This document shows positions 10,945 to 21,945 of a stretch of 64,000 nucleotides of DNA, piece by piece. Position 1 is the stretch's first letter. Every line of letters starts with the position of its first letter. The translations under genes were made by a program, and so were the position numbers. Under the pieces are notes generated by a model. That model worked only from the letters and a program-made list of their open reading frames with translations, was not told the origin of the DNA and did no database searches. The stretch comes from Dreissena polymorpha (taxonomy: Eukaryota > Mollusca > Bivalvia > Myida > Dreissenidae), in contig NC_068366.1 of assembly GCF_020536995.1 (NCBI RefSeq), positions 25,542,973 to 25,606,972 on the forward strand. The letters are read 5' to 3'.

Positions 10945-11219
10945 AAGCGATACACGATAACTTGCGCCGTGATAGTCGCGGCGACGCCCGATATTTTGCG
11001 CGACAGTCGCGGCGACGCACGATATTTTGCATGACAGTCGCGGCGACGTACGATATATTTAACACGATATATCGCCTTTTGGACTACCTACACAGTGCGA
11101 TATTTCTTGGTACAATCTCGCACGTCGCTTCGTGTATCGCGCAAAATATCGTGCGTCGCCGCGACTGTCGCGCAGAATATCGTGCGTCGCCGTGACTGTC
11201 GCAATATCGTGTATCGCTT
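10945..11219. mobile_element. Inverted-repeat element with internal ~31-bp tandem units
   Basis: The termini are aagcgatacacgata (10945-10959) and its exact reverse complement (11205-11219). Inside, the left arm has about three units of a ~31-bp sequence containing 'cgacgcacgatattttgc', and the right arm has the same units in inverse orientation. The whole 275 bases could fold into a long hairpin. It is CpG-rich in an AT-rich setting. It is a non-autonomous DNA transposon by structure; the superfamily is unknown. Confidence 0.7.
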
Positions 11220-12038
11220 CGTGTGTCGTGTGTCGCCCTTGATAAAAGAAGGGCGAGATTACAGATGGCACTATCCGGATTCCGTAGATAACCGTGACTG
11301 TTCCATGCATCTTTCTGATCATGAACGTCTTATCCACACAAATGACGGTTTGACCACTGCATAAATAATTCTAATATAATACTATAATAATAATACCATA
11401 ATCCTCAAAAACAACATTGGTATTTACAACAGATAAATCAACATCAGCAACAAAATCTCTTGGTGTGCCTGTCCGTCTCTACTTCTGTCTATCTTTCAAT
11501 ATGTCGGTCTATCCATCGGTCCTTCTCTTGACTGTCCGTCTGTTTATCGGCCTGTCTTTCCGTTTCTCTGTCTGTCTCTTTATCAGTATACAAGACTTCT
11601 AATATCTGTCCGTATGAATCTTATTGTGTTTGTCTGTATTTCCGCCATTCCGTCTGCCTGTGCGAGTCCCACTGTATGTCACTTGAGCTATTTGTGTTTC
11701 TCCGTCGGTCAAATATACTCACGCTAGTTCTTAAATATAGATCTTATTCATAGCTGTTTTATTTATTTGGTTTGTTAGATTTTCAATATAATTCTTTATT
11801 AAAAGACGTTTAATTATAATGTGGTATGTTTTTGTGGGTATGAAGCAGAATACACAGAGGAAACCTCATCCGTTCAGTATTATGACCACCAAGCATACGT
11901 GCAGAAGAGAGTAGGAACTGAACCCGGGTTTCTACGTGAATACAAAACCATTTCGCTTAACAAACAGTTAATGGATAATAGTTTAAAATTCGCAATGGTT
12001 TAAAAGTCATGTAGATTCTCAACAAGCATTTGTAATAC
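11220..12038. repeat. Intergenic; degenerate (GTCT/GTCC)n tract at about 11,460-11,690
   Basis: The central part is a pyrimidine-biased run of imperfect 'ctgtccgtctgtc' phrases, a decayed microsatellite. Open frames here are low-complexity by-products. Nothing else is recognised. Confidence 0.55.
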
Positions 12039-12984
12039 GGGGGACCGTTTCAATAAGCTCTCGTAAGTATGTTACGACTCGTAAACCAGTTGCGATTATC
12101 GCAACTTGCCATTTTGCGTTTCAATAAACTTTCGCAACTTACGATATCGTAGAATTCTCTCGTAAGTCTACGGGACGTAAGAAGCAGTCGTAGTTACGTC
12201 TAAAACAAAATGGACGCCGCGTATGTTGTGCATATAGACGCCGAATAAGAAGCTTTTGGCTCCGTCTTTTTATCGACGACAATACAGAGGAAGTAAACAT
12301 GTTGTTTTTTATCCCTTGATTACTTTCTGCAAAATATTTAACGTTGGAATCAATACAGTATGTCAGTTACTGCCCTTTGTTTATATTCGATAAGGATGAA
12401 TAAATCTAAATAAATTGCAATTTATCATACGTGAAAACCCTATGTGTTTATTATGTGTGTGATTCAATTATATTGTTCAACAGCAGTTGAAGTATATGCG
12501 CTTCCCGCCGCTCAAATTATTGTGCAATGATTAATTTTGCTGTAAGCTTTTATCTCCATTGCAATTTGCATGTGATTTCGGAAGTTTTTTTGTTCGGATA
12601 AGTACTCAATGGAGCCTTGTTTTTTATTGGTAAATGTTTATCAACGCTATATAACTCGTTACAATCTATTCCTTTTCTTTGTTTTATGTTTATTTAATAT
12701 TCTGTCAGAACGATACATGCATTGCTAAATTATGTTGGATTGTAAAATGTGCCCAGTTAGGCAACTGTTAGCCGACATGTGTATCAAACCTTCAACCACA
12801 AAACACCAAAGTGATGATCATCATGAAATAACAAATCAATTACTGAGTTATCAAAATATCTTGTTGTTCTTGAACACACATACACAACAGTAACATATTA
12901 TAGTATTTTCATTACATTAGAAGACTAGTATTATTCACTTTTTCATATTGTACTACACCAACAGGTACTCATCACTGACATCAG

Positions 12985-13105
12985 TTAAAGATTTTTGGCC
13001 AAAGGAAACATCTATTCCAAGCTGGCAGATCTTCATGGAATCAGCAGATCATCTTTCGTTAATTGACATGCCTTCACGAGTTCAATCAGCAAACATATGA
13101 TCGGT
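12985..13105 (+). pseudogene. Harbinger transposase remnant, N-terminal helix-turn-helix part
   Basis: Plus-strand translation gives LADLHGISRSSFVN followed by a stop and a related continuation. In HARBI1-like transposases the matching text precedes the catalytic core and reads roughly 'GDxHGISxSSVSR'. It is a short, broken piece with no start. Confidence 0.5.
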
Positions 13106-13201
13106 AAATGTCTTTATTTCTATAATCAATTACTCAATCATGATTTTAAACTGTTGTAGAAAAAATGTTATTTATTTAAATACATCATGTCTTACATATA
13201 G

Positions 13202-13352
13202 GATCTGGCACGAGTTGTCATATCATACCATATTTCATTAAAGTTAAGGAATTGTGTATGTAAACGAGCCTTTGGCGAGCTTACTAATGAATTTCCTGGA
13301 CGAGTTTAATAAAATATGGTACATGTATGATATGACAACGAGTGTGAGATCT
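13202..13352. repeat. Imperfect palindromic repeat (MITE-like)
   Basis: The left arm reads gttgtcatatcatacc and continues to catattt; the right arm is its inverse (aaatatggtacatg, then tatgatatgacaac). Arms are about 38 bases with a few differences around a ~75-base loop. Flanking 'tttatcacatgc' recurs inverted near 13,560, so a larger element (13,200-13,580) is possible. Confidence 0.55.
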
Positions 13353-13837
13353 TTTTTATCACATGCTTTTAAATCAGCAAATTAAATAAATATTAACGCA
13401 AACATAATGATAAATCCCAAATTATGTTTACAGTTCGTGGCATCATTTGACGTTGCAACGTCATTTTGGTGAAATAACAAAATGCGATTGGTCAATAAAC
13501 GAAAACTAAGCTAATGAAAACGCTTAAAAAGTATATTACACATGTGTAACAGGGTATAGCATGTGATAAAATCTCATATAGATTTTTGGTCAAATAATTA
13601 AAATTATTTTTCATTTTACAGGGATGGTACAATCATAATTTATTTACTTTTCATCTTTTTTTATTCCTCATTTGTTTTTTTTATTTGAAACATAAACTAT
13701 ATGTGAATAAAAAATCAATAGATGATGAAAACTTGAGCACAGTAAATAAATGAAAATTTAAACACAGTTAATCAAATCATGTATATAAATGCTTTATCAT
13801 GTACTGTTAATTTTAAACACATGATACATTCCATAGG

Positions 13838-13985
13838 TTTCCAGTCTGTGTACAACAACAAACTTGCATGAAGGTTGGATTCTGCCACAAGGCCCGGGAG
13901 CAGTGGATGGGACTCTCATACCCATAATACTGAATACGTTATATTACACACATGCTGTTGAACACAGCAGGAACTCTTGAAGAAA
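13838..13985 (+). pseudogene. Harbinger transposase remnant, catalytic block
   Basis: The translation includes LPQGPGAVDGTLIPIILNTL. This parallels the first catalytic Asp block (IDGTHIPI) of PIF/Harbinger DDE transposases. Only this piece remains readable; the second Asp and the Glu blocks were not found downstream. Confidence 0.5.
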
Positions 13986-15565
13986 AAAATGTGTATTTTT
14001 TTATTCGAACTTAAATGTAAAATATATATTTAATTTTAGCTCGACAATACCTTGAATGATAAGCTGTGTATAAAATTATGGTAAACATGCAACATCCTTA
14101 TATCACTGTTTCTATTACATATTTTCATTAAAAGCACTTATGTATTCAGGGTCATTATGTCATTGTGAGGTCACTGACCAAGTTGCTTATCTCTGACCTG
14201 CATTTAGCTTAATAATGCCCCTTTTGTACTTAAAATGTTCCACTTAAATTGTGTGTACAGCTACTCCATATCCCTATATTTTCCACAGATAATCCTTCAC
14301 ATATGTCGTCAGATTTTTTTTTAAATTATATAAATTATATTTCTTTGGGTCACTGTTATAACCACTACAAATATTTACTGTTGTTGCGAATAAAGTTGTA
14401 AAAACTGTTTAAACTCGATGTTGTGTTAGTGAATCTTTAAGAGAAGAAGCTTCTTGGATAATGTCACTTTAGCTTCTTACTTCACAATCTTTTTGTTCAA
14501 CATGTAATTAAATACACTTTAAATTATAAAGTGGATTGTAATACAGAGAACGCAGAAGAAGCGCTTACATTTGTACTTAAAAAGAATGATGTTTGAAGTT
14601 GTCAGCATTTTCATGGTGAACATTTTGATTGTATGGCCCCAATGGAAAAAATACTTTGTTACTAATTTAAATTTTAGCAAACACCTAATATTGCTTTTAA
14701 GAATGAGTTATTTTGTTTCTAAAGTAAAAATATGTCCTAACCTAGAAAAGATACACTTTAAACATTTTATAAATTAAAAAGATGTACTTAAAACTCCACT
14801 GTCTAAGAAAAAGTGGATTATTTATAAAAAAAGAAAAATACACTTCCGAATTTAAAGAACATGAAAAAAGGCTTCATCTGTTTCAAATTAATTAATGCAA
14901 TAAAGTGTACTCTTTAGAAAATGCAGACAATTCGCTTAAACAAGTGCAGATAAAATGCAATTTTTTAAGTGCATTTTGGTAAAAAGCACATTTCATTTTC
15001 AGAAGGGTTACTGCTGATACAGATATTAGAAACAATTATATGACACAATTTGAGATTCCAGTATTTCTTCATTATTCTAGGATAATAATTTTGTCAAATA
15101 AATAAACACAATAGGAAAAAAAGCACATTATAATTGTTGAAAATATGTTATATTCCAACTTCACATAGTGTAACTGTGTATAATTTAACATTACAGTTTT
15201 ATATTGAACTGGATGGGTAGCTATATTTTGAAATAATAGCAATACAAAATGCATTTTGTCAACCATAAGTCAACCATTTTAGGACTACTGCTCATAAATA
15301 GGCGTTGGTACATGTATGTATATGAAAATGTAATTAATGCAAATTTAATACACTTGTGTGTACTTTTTCAGTTTTGTTTATTCCAAAAAGTTAATTAAAT
15401 TATTTGAAAATATACTTAAAACACAATTAAAATGCACTTATGGTTACCTACTTATTTTCTGATGAAGTGCATTTTTCACAAGGAGAAATAATTTTTTTAA
15501 TACACAAAAATGAATGTATGCCGGAAACATGCAGGAAAAACAAGAAATGTGTTTGTCGGAAACAC
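13986..15565. other. Noncoding interior of the Harbinger element
   Basis: AT-rich. Open frames at 14571-14777 (plus) and 15072-15266 (minus) are short and show no recognisable content. No further transposase blocks are seen. Confidence 0.45.
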
Positions 15566-16152
15566 TATGTCCCCTTCTGCGCCACTTTGATTTTGTATGC
15601 TCCCCCCAAAAATTTTGGGGGAGCATATAGTCGCCGCTTCGTCTGTCCGTCCGTGTACAATTTTTGTCCGGGCTATTTCTCAGCAACTAATGACCGGAAT
15701 TCAATGAAACTTTATGGGAAGCTTCACTACCAAAAGGAGATGTGCATATTATCAGCGGGTTCTGGTAGGATGATTTTTCACAGAGTTATGGCCCTTTGAA
15801 ATTTTATATATAAATATTCTTGTCCCCCCAACTACTGTGCCCTCAAGACGTTTCCTTTTATCTGAATATATAGTGCAATATTGTGACCAAAAAAACCTTT
15901 GGGGAGCATCACCCGTCTCTGACGGTTTCTTGTTTTTACCTTTGACCTTGAAGGATGACCTTGACCTTTCACCACTAAAAATGTGCAGCTCCATGAGATA
16001 CACATGCATGCCGAATATGAAGTTGCTAGCTTCAATATTGCAAAAGTTATGGCAAAATGTTAAAGTTGGAGCAAACAAACCAACAGACAGACAAACCAAC
16101 AGATAGACAGGGCAAAAATAATATGTCCCCACTATAGTGGAGGGGGGACATA
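15566..16152. mobile_element. Nested mollusc repeat with 'tatgtcccc' ends
   Basis: The left end (tatgtcccc, 15566) and right end (ggggacata, to 16152) are inverted. Near the left end, about 15595-15628, is a strong hairpin with long C and G runs. The interior has 'cctttgaccttgaaggatga' and a (gaca/gacc)n tract. From experience this set of phrases is widespread in clam genomes; that is established knowledge, not shown here. Open frames on both strands here are repeat by-products. Confidence 0.6.
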
Positions 16153-16311
16153 AAAATTATGTTAAAAGTATATTATTTTTCTGCATGTCAAGTTTATTTA
16201 CATGATCATTAAACACAGACAAATATGGTGCAAATACTCTACATTTCATTTGTCAAGACCTTTTTGTGTTGGAGTTTAAAAGGCAACATAGTGACTGTAA
16301 TTTAGGAACAG

Positions 16312-16700
16312 TTACTGAGGCTTGATTGGTCATTTACAGCTCGGGTACTACTTACATGTACCGCTGGTATTCTTAAGTATACTTACATGTACCCCGGGTA
16401 CGGGTAATATACTAAAACATACCCGGGAATTTTAACCCTAAATCGGTTGTTGTCTGCTTTTTTTTTTTTATTAATTATGTTCACATTCATGTCAAATTTT
16501 CTGTACAATGGCCTCTATATTATCAAAACTCTTACTCAAAAAGCATGTTGATACAGTTTGTTTTTAAAGATTAGTTTGTTAAAGATAAGCAATATCGTTT
16601 TAGGGTAATCGGTGACCCGGGGTACATTTAAGTATACTTAAGAGTACCCAAGGTACATGTAAGAAGTACCCAAGCCGACAATGACCAATCAAGCGTTACT
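16312..16700. mobile_element. MITE with ~110-bp inverted arms
   Basis: The left arm starts 'ttactgaggcttgattggtc' and the right arm ends 'gaccaatcaagcgttactga', its inverse with small changes. Inside both arms are 'taagtatactta' and 'gtaccc' phrases in mirror order. The loop is about 16,440-16,597. It is nested in the Harbinger element. Confidence 0.65.
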
Positions 16701-16854
16701 GAGAGAGTTGGATGTGCATTGAGATAAACCATGTTTTATGAAGCAAAAAAATGAGTAACACATATTGTAACTGTTTTAATATGTAACTACATGTATTACA
16801 GAATCATCAATGATTATATGCACTTTTAAATAAATTAAAGCTTGTCAGATTTTT

Positions 16855-17060
16855 TTTAAGGTCACAGTCACCTTAGACCTTGTTACCCAAAAATGGGTGT
16901 GGCATGTAGAACTCATCAAGGTGCATCTACATATGAAGTTAAAAAGTTGCAGGTGGAAGCACTTTGATTTTAGAGCAAAATGTCGAAAGTTTTAGCACGA
17001 TGCGGAAGGCAGACGGCGGCCGACGAGCTGGCTATGACAATACCTCGGGTAAAAAGGTTT
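16855..17060 (+). repeat. Fragment of a dispersed mollusc repeat
   Basis: It runs from 'aaggtcacagtcacctt' to 'ctatgacaatacctcgggt'. The final phrase is a recurrent 3' end in many bivalve sequences as I recall them. It has no coding capacity and inserted after the Harbinger element. Confidence 0.45.
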
Positions 17061-17314
17061 CCCTGGAATATTACATAATTATAGTGTCTGTCTAGCTACT
17101 TTTATCAGAAGGTCCCACTTTGATCACCACTGGCAATGAGGGAATTAGGGAGGGTCCTCAAGATCATCTCTGATGAAACAAAGTATTGGTTCTACTCAGG
17201 AAATAGACTCCAGTGTCTTGATAAGCATCATACTTTTTCAGGAATCAAGCTTTAATACAAAGAGTTAAATAGATATTTATATGTGATAGTGTATGATATT
17301 AATGTGAAAATACT

Positions 17315-17430
17315 GAGCAAAAGCCGGGGATTGAACCCACGACCTCCAAAGTGGTAGTCAGACACTTTAACCGCGTCGCTAAAGAGCTAGCCCAACAGCC
17401 TTAGTGACCTTATTTCACTACACTCCTCCC
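17315..17430 (-). repeat. tRNA-derived SINE-like copy 1
   Basis: The minus strand reads gctagctctttagcgacgcg, then ggaggtcgtgggttcaatcc and ccggctt. The first resembles a tRNA 5' half with A box and the second a B box (GGGTTCAATCC). This is what a tRNA-related SINE head or a decayed tRNA looks like. A full cloverleaf could not be drawn with confidence. Confidence 0.55.
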
Positions 17431-17554
17431 CCTTTTAATGTTTCAAGGCCCAGACACGCTCGCTACAGCATGTCTTGCATCCACATGGCCCTCCCAGAAA
17501 CCATTAAACAGCTCAGACCCATTCCCGCATTCACAGTTCGTTTTTTGCCTCGTC

Positions 17555-17695
17555 GCCATTAATGTGAAAATACTGAGCTCAAGCCGGGCATTGAACCTTC
17601 CACCTCCAAAGTGGTAGTCAGACAGTTTAACCGCGTCGCTAAAGAGCTAGCCCAACAGCAAGGCTGTTGGAAGTGACCTTAATTCACTACAATAT
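17555..17695 (-). repeat. tRNA-derived SINE-like copy 2
   Basis: It repeats copy 1 over about 120 bases, including 'aaagtggtagtcagac' and 'cgcgtcgctaaagagctagc' on the plus strand, in the same orientation 245 bases away. Differences in the B-box region show it has decayed. The two copies plus the spacer may be one tandemly duplicated unit. Confidence 0.55.
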
Positions 17696-18306
17696 GTTAG
17701 TAAAATAAACACTGCACAATTATTTATTTTACCTGTATACAAGTAGCATTCCAATCTTGGCAGATAGTGAACTATTTTAAAAGCACCATAACTATGAAAC
17801 ACTTATATAAGGCATATCGCAGTGTTCCACAGAAATGATGCTGTTGATAATTCAGCATGATGATTAGACATTTCTAAATTCCATTTCCACTAACGACGTT
17901 AGTAACAATTCCAGTGAGTTCATGGACTTTGCACACAGTGAAAAACAACACTATTCCACTGTAACACGGTACGAAAGATTGATTTATGCAATAAATCGTC
18001 TATTGATCCCGTGTGAGCCATCTCGCTCTCTGTTCAATGTTTGTTATATGTGCTTTTTCTCAAATTTCCGCAACACATTACGAAAACAACACGGTGTAAA
18101 CAACCTACCGGATGTTGACAGTTTGAATATAACCCCAAAGAAAACCGAATGTACAATAAAGAAATCGTAGATTGCGAGAGCAATTTACGAGGACATTTAC
18201 GAGGGGGTTATTGAAACGGTTTACGATAATCGTAAATCCAATCGCAACTACTCGAGTTACGATAACGTAATATTTACGATACGATATCTTATTGAAACGA
18301 TCCCCT

Positions 18307-18733
18307 GGATTGTGGATTTTACAGTTGATTCATTATCATAATATCGTATTTCATTTAACAAAGCGCCACAAGAAGTATAGAATCGTATCTTCACAATGTG
18401 GTCATCTTTGAGAAGAACCAAGTTCCTAGGATCATAATCCGCAACACGACTGAAACCATGCCCTATGTACGTGAAAGTGATCTCATAGTGAAGTTTTACC
18501 GAACATTTTTTCTATTTAGTTCAATCAAGATACTCATGTTTTGTCAGGGATTTGTTGACTAGTGTTAATGCGCTGACGCTGACTTTGCACGCGTTTTCGA
18601 TCCAGTATACAAGTCTTCTTTTGGTTCAGACTTTAAGCCCTAGTTGCCGCTAAATACGTCGTTCGCATCTGACAATTTGAGAACTAAAGTGAACTGAACT
18701 GTCCCAAAATATACACACGCGTACGTACGAATA
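18307..18733. other. Spacer between the Harbinger element and the AC array
   Basis: No gene or repeat boundary recognised. Confidence 0.4.
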
Positions 18734-19161
<428 letters not shown>

Positions 19162-19349
19162 TACTTGTAAAACCTTCCAACCGGGGAAATGTGTTCTAAA
19201 CCTACCAACCGGGGACCACCATTTCCACATATTCTAGAAAGCTGAAAGTGATAAAAAACAGACAAGTTTCGAACCTAAAATACGATTTTGACATAACAAT
19301 TATGATAAATAGGGTAATAAATCAAAGAAAATTTTACATGCACACCGGG

Positions 19350-19712
19350 GAATTATGTGCGTACCAAATGAGGAACTGCGATGTGTGCCAACTGGGGAAC
19401 GGTGTATACCAACAGGGGTACTAAGTGCGTACCAACTATGGAACTTCAATGTGTACCAACAGGGGAATGGTGTATACCAACAGGGGAACTTAGTGCGTTC
19501 CAACTGTGGCACTTCAATGTGTTCCAACTGGGGAACGGTGTATACCAACAGGGGTACTATGTGCGTACCAACCGTGGAACTTTAATGTGTGCCAACAGGG
19601 GAATTGTGTTTACCAAGAGAGGAACTTAAGCGCGCTATCCCTGTGGAACTTCAATAATGTCCAACGGGGAACTTGCGTTTACCAACAGGGGTAATTGTGT
19701 GTAATCATGGTA
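19350..19712 (+). repeat. Subterminal tandem array of ~22-bp units in a ~68-bp higher-order period
   Basis: Units read like 'gtgtaccaacaggggaac'. Variants with 'accaactatgg', 'ttccaactgtgg' and 'accaaccgtgg' recur at about 19,430, 19,497 and 19,566, giving a 67-69 base period made of three units. The same phrase appears inverted at the right end of the element, so these are probably protein-binding repeats. Open frames over it (e.g. 19355-19585) come from the repeat. Confidence 0.75.
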
Positions 19713-21945
19713 CCGTTGTTGATAGGACAATGGCGTGCACGTTCATGGATAATATTTAAGTTAGTACAAAAATTGAATAGAATATGTATGAAACAATATT
19801 TAAATTAAATATGTTTATTATATGACCTTATATAAGTTCTGCAAAAATGCCGCATTTGATTGACTCAAATATTATTCACATCAATATAAGCATACTAGAC
19901 ATAACGCAAATCAAACAATACATTTATGACTTTATTAGCTATAAGCCGACTACAAACATGCAAGTGCTGCATTATACCATATCAATCATGGTGAATTAAT
20001 CAACAAATGAATACAATTCGTTCTTAAAACTAAAAAATAATGTTTTTGTTTTAGGCCACGCTATTTGTCAAACCGAATGAAGGAGAGGGGGAGGCGGCTT
20101 ATTTGTTTAATTCCTTTTTTCCATCAGAAAAAAATATTCACGATGTTCACGTACTATGAAGTTTTTTATCCTAAAAGTAGAACTGCCCATAAGCATGTAG
20201 ATTGAGTAGTGTAAATTTACTTTGTCCTTACTCTGACATTATAAAATAACTCATGCATTTAATCCCCTGAAACAGGTAAACATCAGAAAAGTCATTCACA
20301 CGCAGGGCAACTTCCACTTCACTTAAATTGTCTTAAATACATTTATTGCATTTTCAAAAATAATAAAATCTGTAACTTTAAACAATCATGAACGTTTCAC
20401 AACGAATGTGGCGAGGCCTGAGAAACAAAATAGTTTAGTAAACTAGCAAAACGACTTGATAACAATGCATTTTGATGCGCCAGTGACTTAGTCTACGGCG
20501 GTAGGTCAATCTGAATAATGATCAGTATGTATTGTTATAATATATGAATTCCAATTCTACAACTGTGATACCATTACACATGTGCTGTATTAAAAAAATA
20601 CATTATGTATGCACTTGTTTGAGTAGAGAATGCCAAAAACGGGTTAACGTTAATAATGAACTTACATTAAATTCTACCTGTCGAAATAACAGATTATATT
20701 TTAAGGAAAATAGTCACTGGCAATCGCTTAGTTTTCCCTTGCAAACCAAACACCTTTTTTCAAGATTTGAATTCACGTATTTTGTTCAAACTACCTTTAT
20801 GTAAACCAACTTATGTACCTAATTTTTGCATAAAATATAAAAGAAAGAGTGTATTTTAAGCACTGAAAATTTATGCCGATGTGTCAACCATATATTATTT
20901 GTTGAAAACAATATAAAAGTTATAATTAATGTTGTTATACACGTATAATCATCGCTGCTTTTGACAGCATTATCATTTTATAAAAACACTAATAATTAAA
21001 TATGTACCAAAGCAAACACTTATCAAACACGTAGTTTAATATTATTTTGCATCACTTACATTTTAGTATATATACTTACTGGGGATAGCACATGTGAATC
21101 AATTGTTAGACCCTTGTTGGTGCCAACTTAAAAATAATATGTACCAACAGGGAAATTATAACAGTGTGACTCAATTCTGAAAATAAACATACCAATTATA
21201 TACACAAAGCAAATATGTGAATTGATAGTTAATGTGAATATCTACACGCAAAACAAATGCACAAAAGTCTGTGTAGGAAATTATTGTAATATTTAACAAC
21301 TATTTAATCAATTCTAGTGCGATATTTACGCAATAATTTACATATTGGTAAATTTTTACTTTAAAATAACTATTAAGTACTCAACTGCAAGTCAGACACC
21401 TGTCATTCAAAACAAATTTTGTAAAATTGACAAAATATTCATTTGTATTCTTCACATTGTAGCAGTAGTTTAGCAGTAGTTTTTTTTATGTTATTTACAT
21501 TTATCTTATCATATCTAAAAGTGTTTGTTTGTTATGCTTGAACAAAATGTTTGTTTCCATTTATCCGACTGAATTTTTTTGTGCCTTCTCTGAACGTTTA
21601 GCCTTCTAGATTGATTTGTTATCATAATTGCTATATTCATTCATATTCACCAAGTTTGGGGTAAAAAATAACTTGTATAGTGAGTAACTCGTAGAAACTC
21701 GTAATAGAAAGTACAAAGAAACACTCTTTGGCCGAACTATATACCAATCCTAATTTGTTCGGCGATATGATAATGAACAAATATCGTTTTTGACTGAACC
21801 GTATTAATAAAACATTCAAATACAATAAGCACACATATATCGTTTTCGAAAAGAGTATATAGAACAAGAAAACACACAAAACACATGTGGCAACTTCATC
21901 CTTTAACGTATTCTCCTAAACGTGCATTATATGTGTTATATTTTT
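19713..21945. other. Noncoding interior of the AC-inserted element
   Basis: AT-rich. A stray 'gtaccaacagggaaa' near 21,140 matches the subterminal array unit. The open frames at 20544-20804 (plus) and 21637-21879 (minus) have no recognisable content. Confidence 0.45.

Larger units (their letters stand above)
12039..18306. mobile_element. Decayed PIF/Harbinger-type DNA transposon, ~6.3 kb, with nested insertions
   Basis: The left end (gggggaccgtttcaataag) and right end (cttattgaaacgatcccc) are inverted copies, followed inward by many ttacga/tcgtaa motifs on both sides, likely transposase-binding subterminal repeats. Between them are plus-strand transposase remnants: ADLHGISRSS near 13,025, like the HARBI1 helix-turn-helix, and GPGAVDGTLIPI near 13,900, like the IDGTHI catalytic block. 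It has been enlarged by later insertions and is long dead. A clear 3-bp target duplication was not found. Confidence 0.6.

Noticed and set aside
17315-17695. A functional tRNA gene
   Set aside because: A and B box-like text is present, but a complete cloverleaf could not be drawn and two decayed copies in tandem fit a SINE better.
19355-19694. Several overlapping plus-strand frames rich in CVPT and YQQG
   Set aside because: They come from the 22/68-bp tandem array; all frames stay open because the unit lacks stops.
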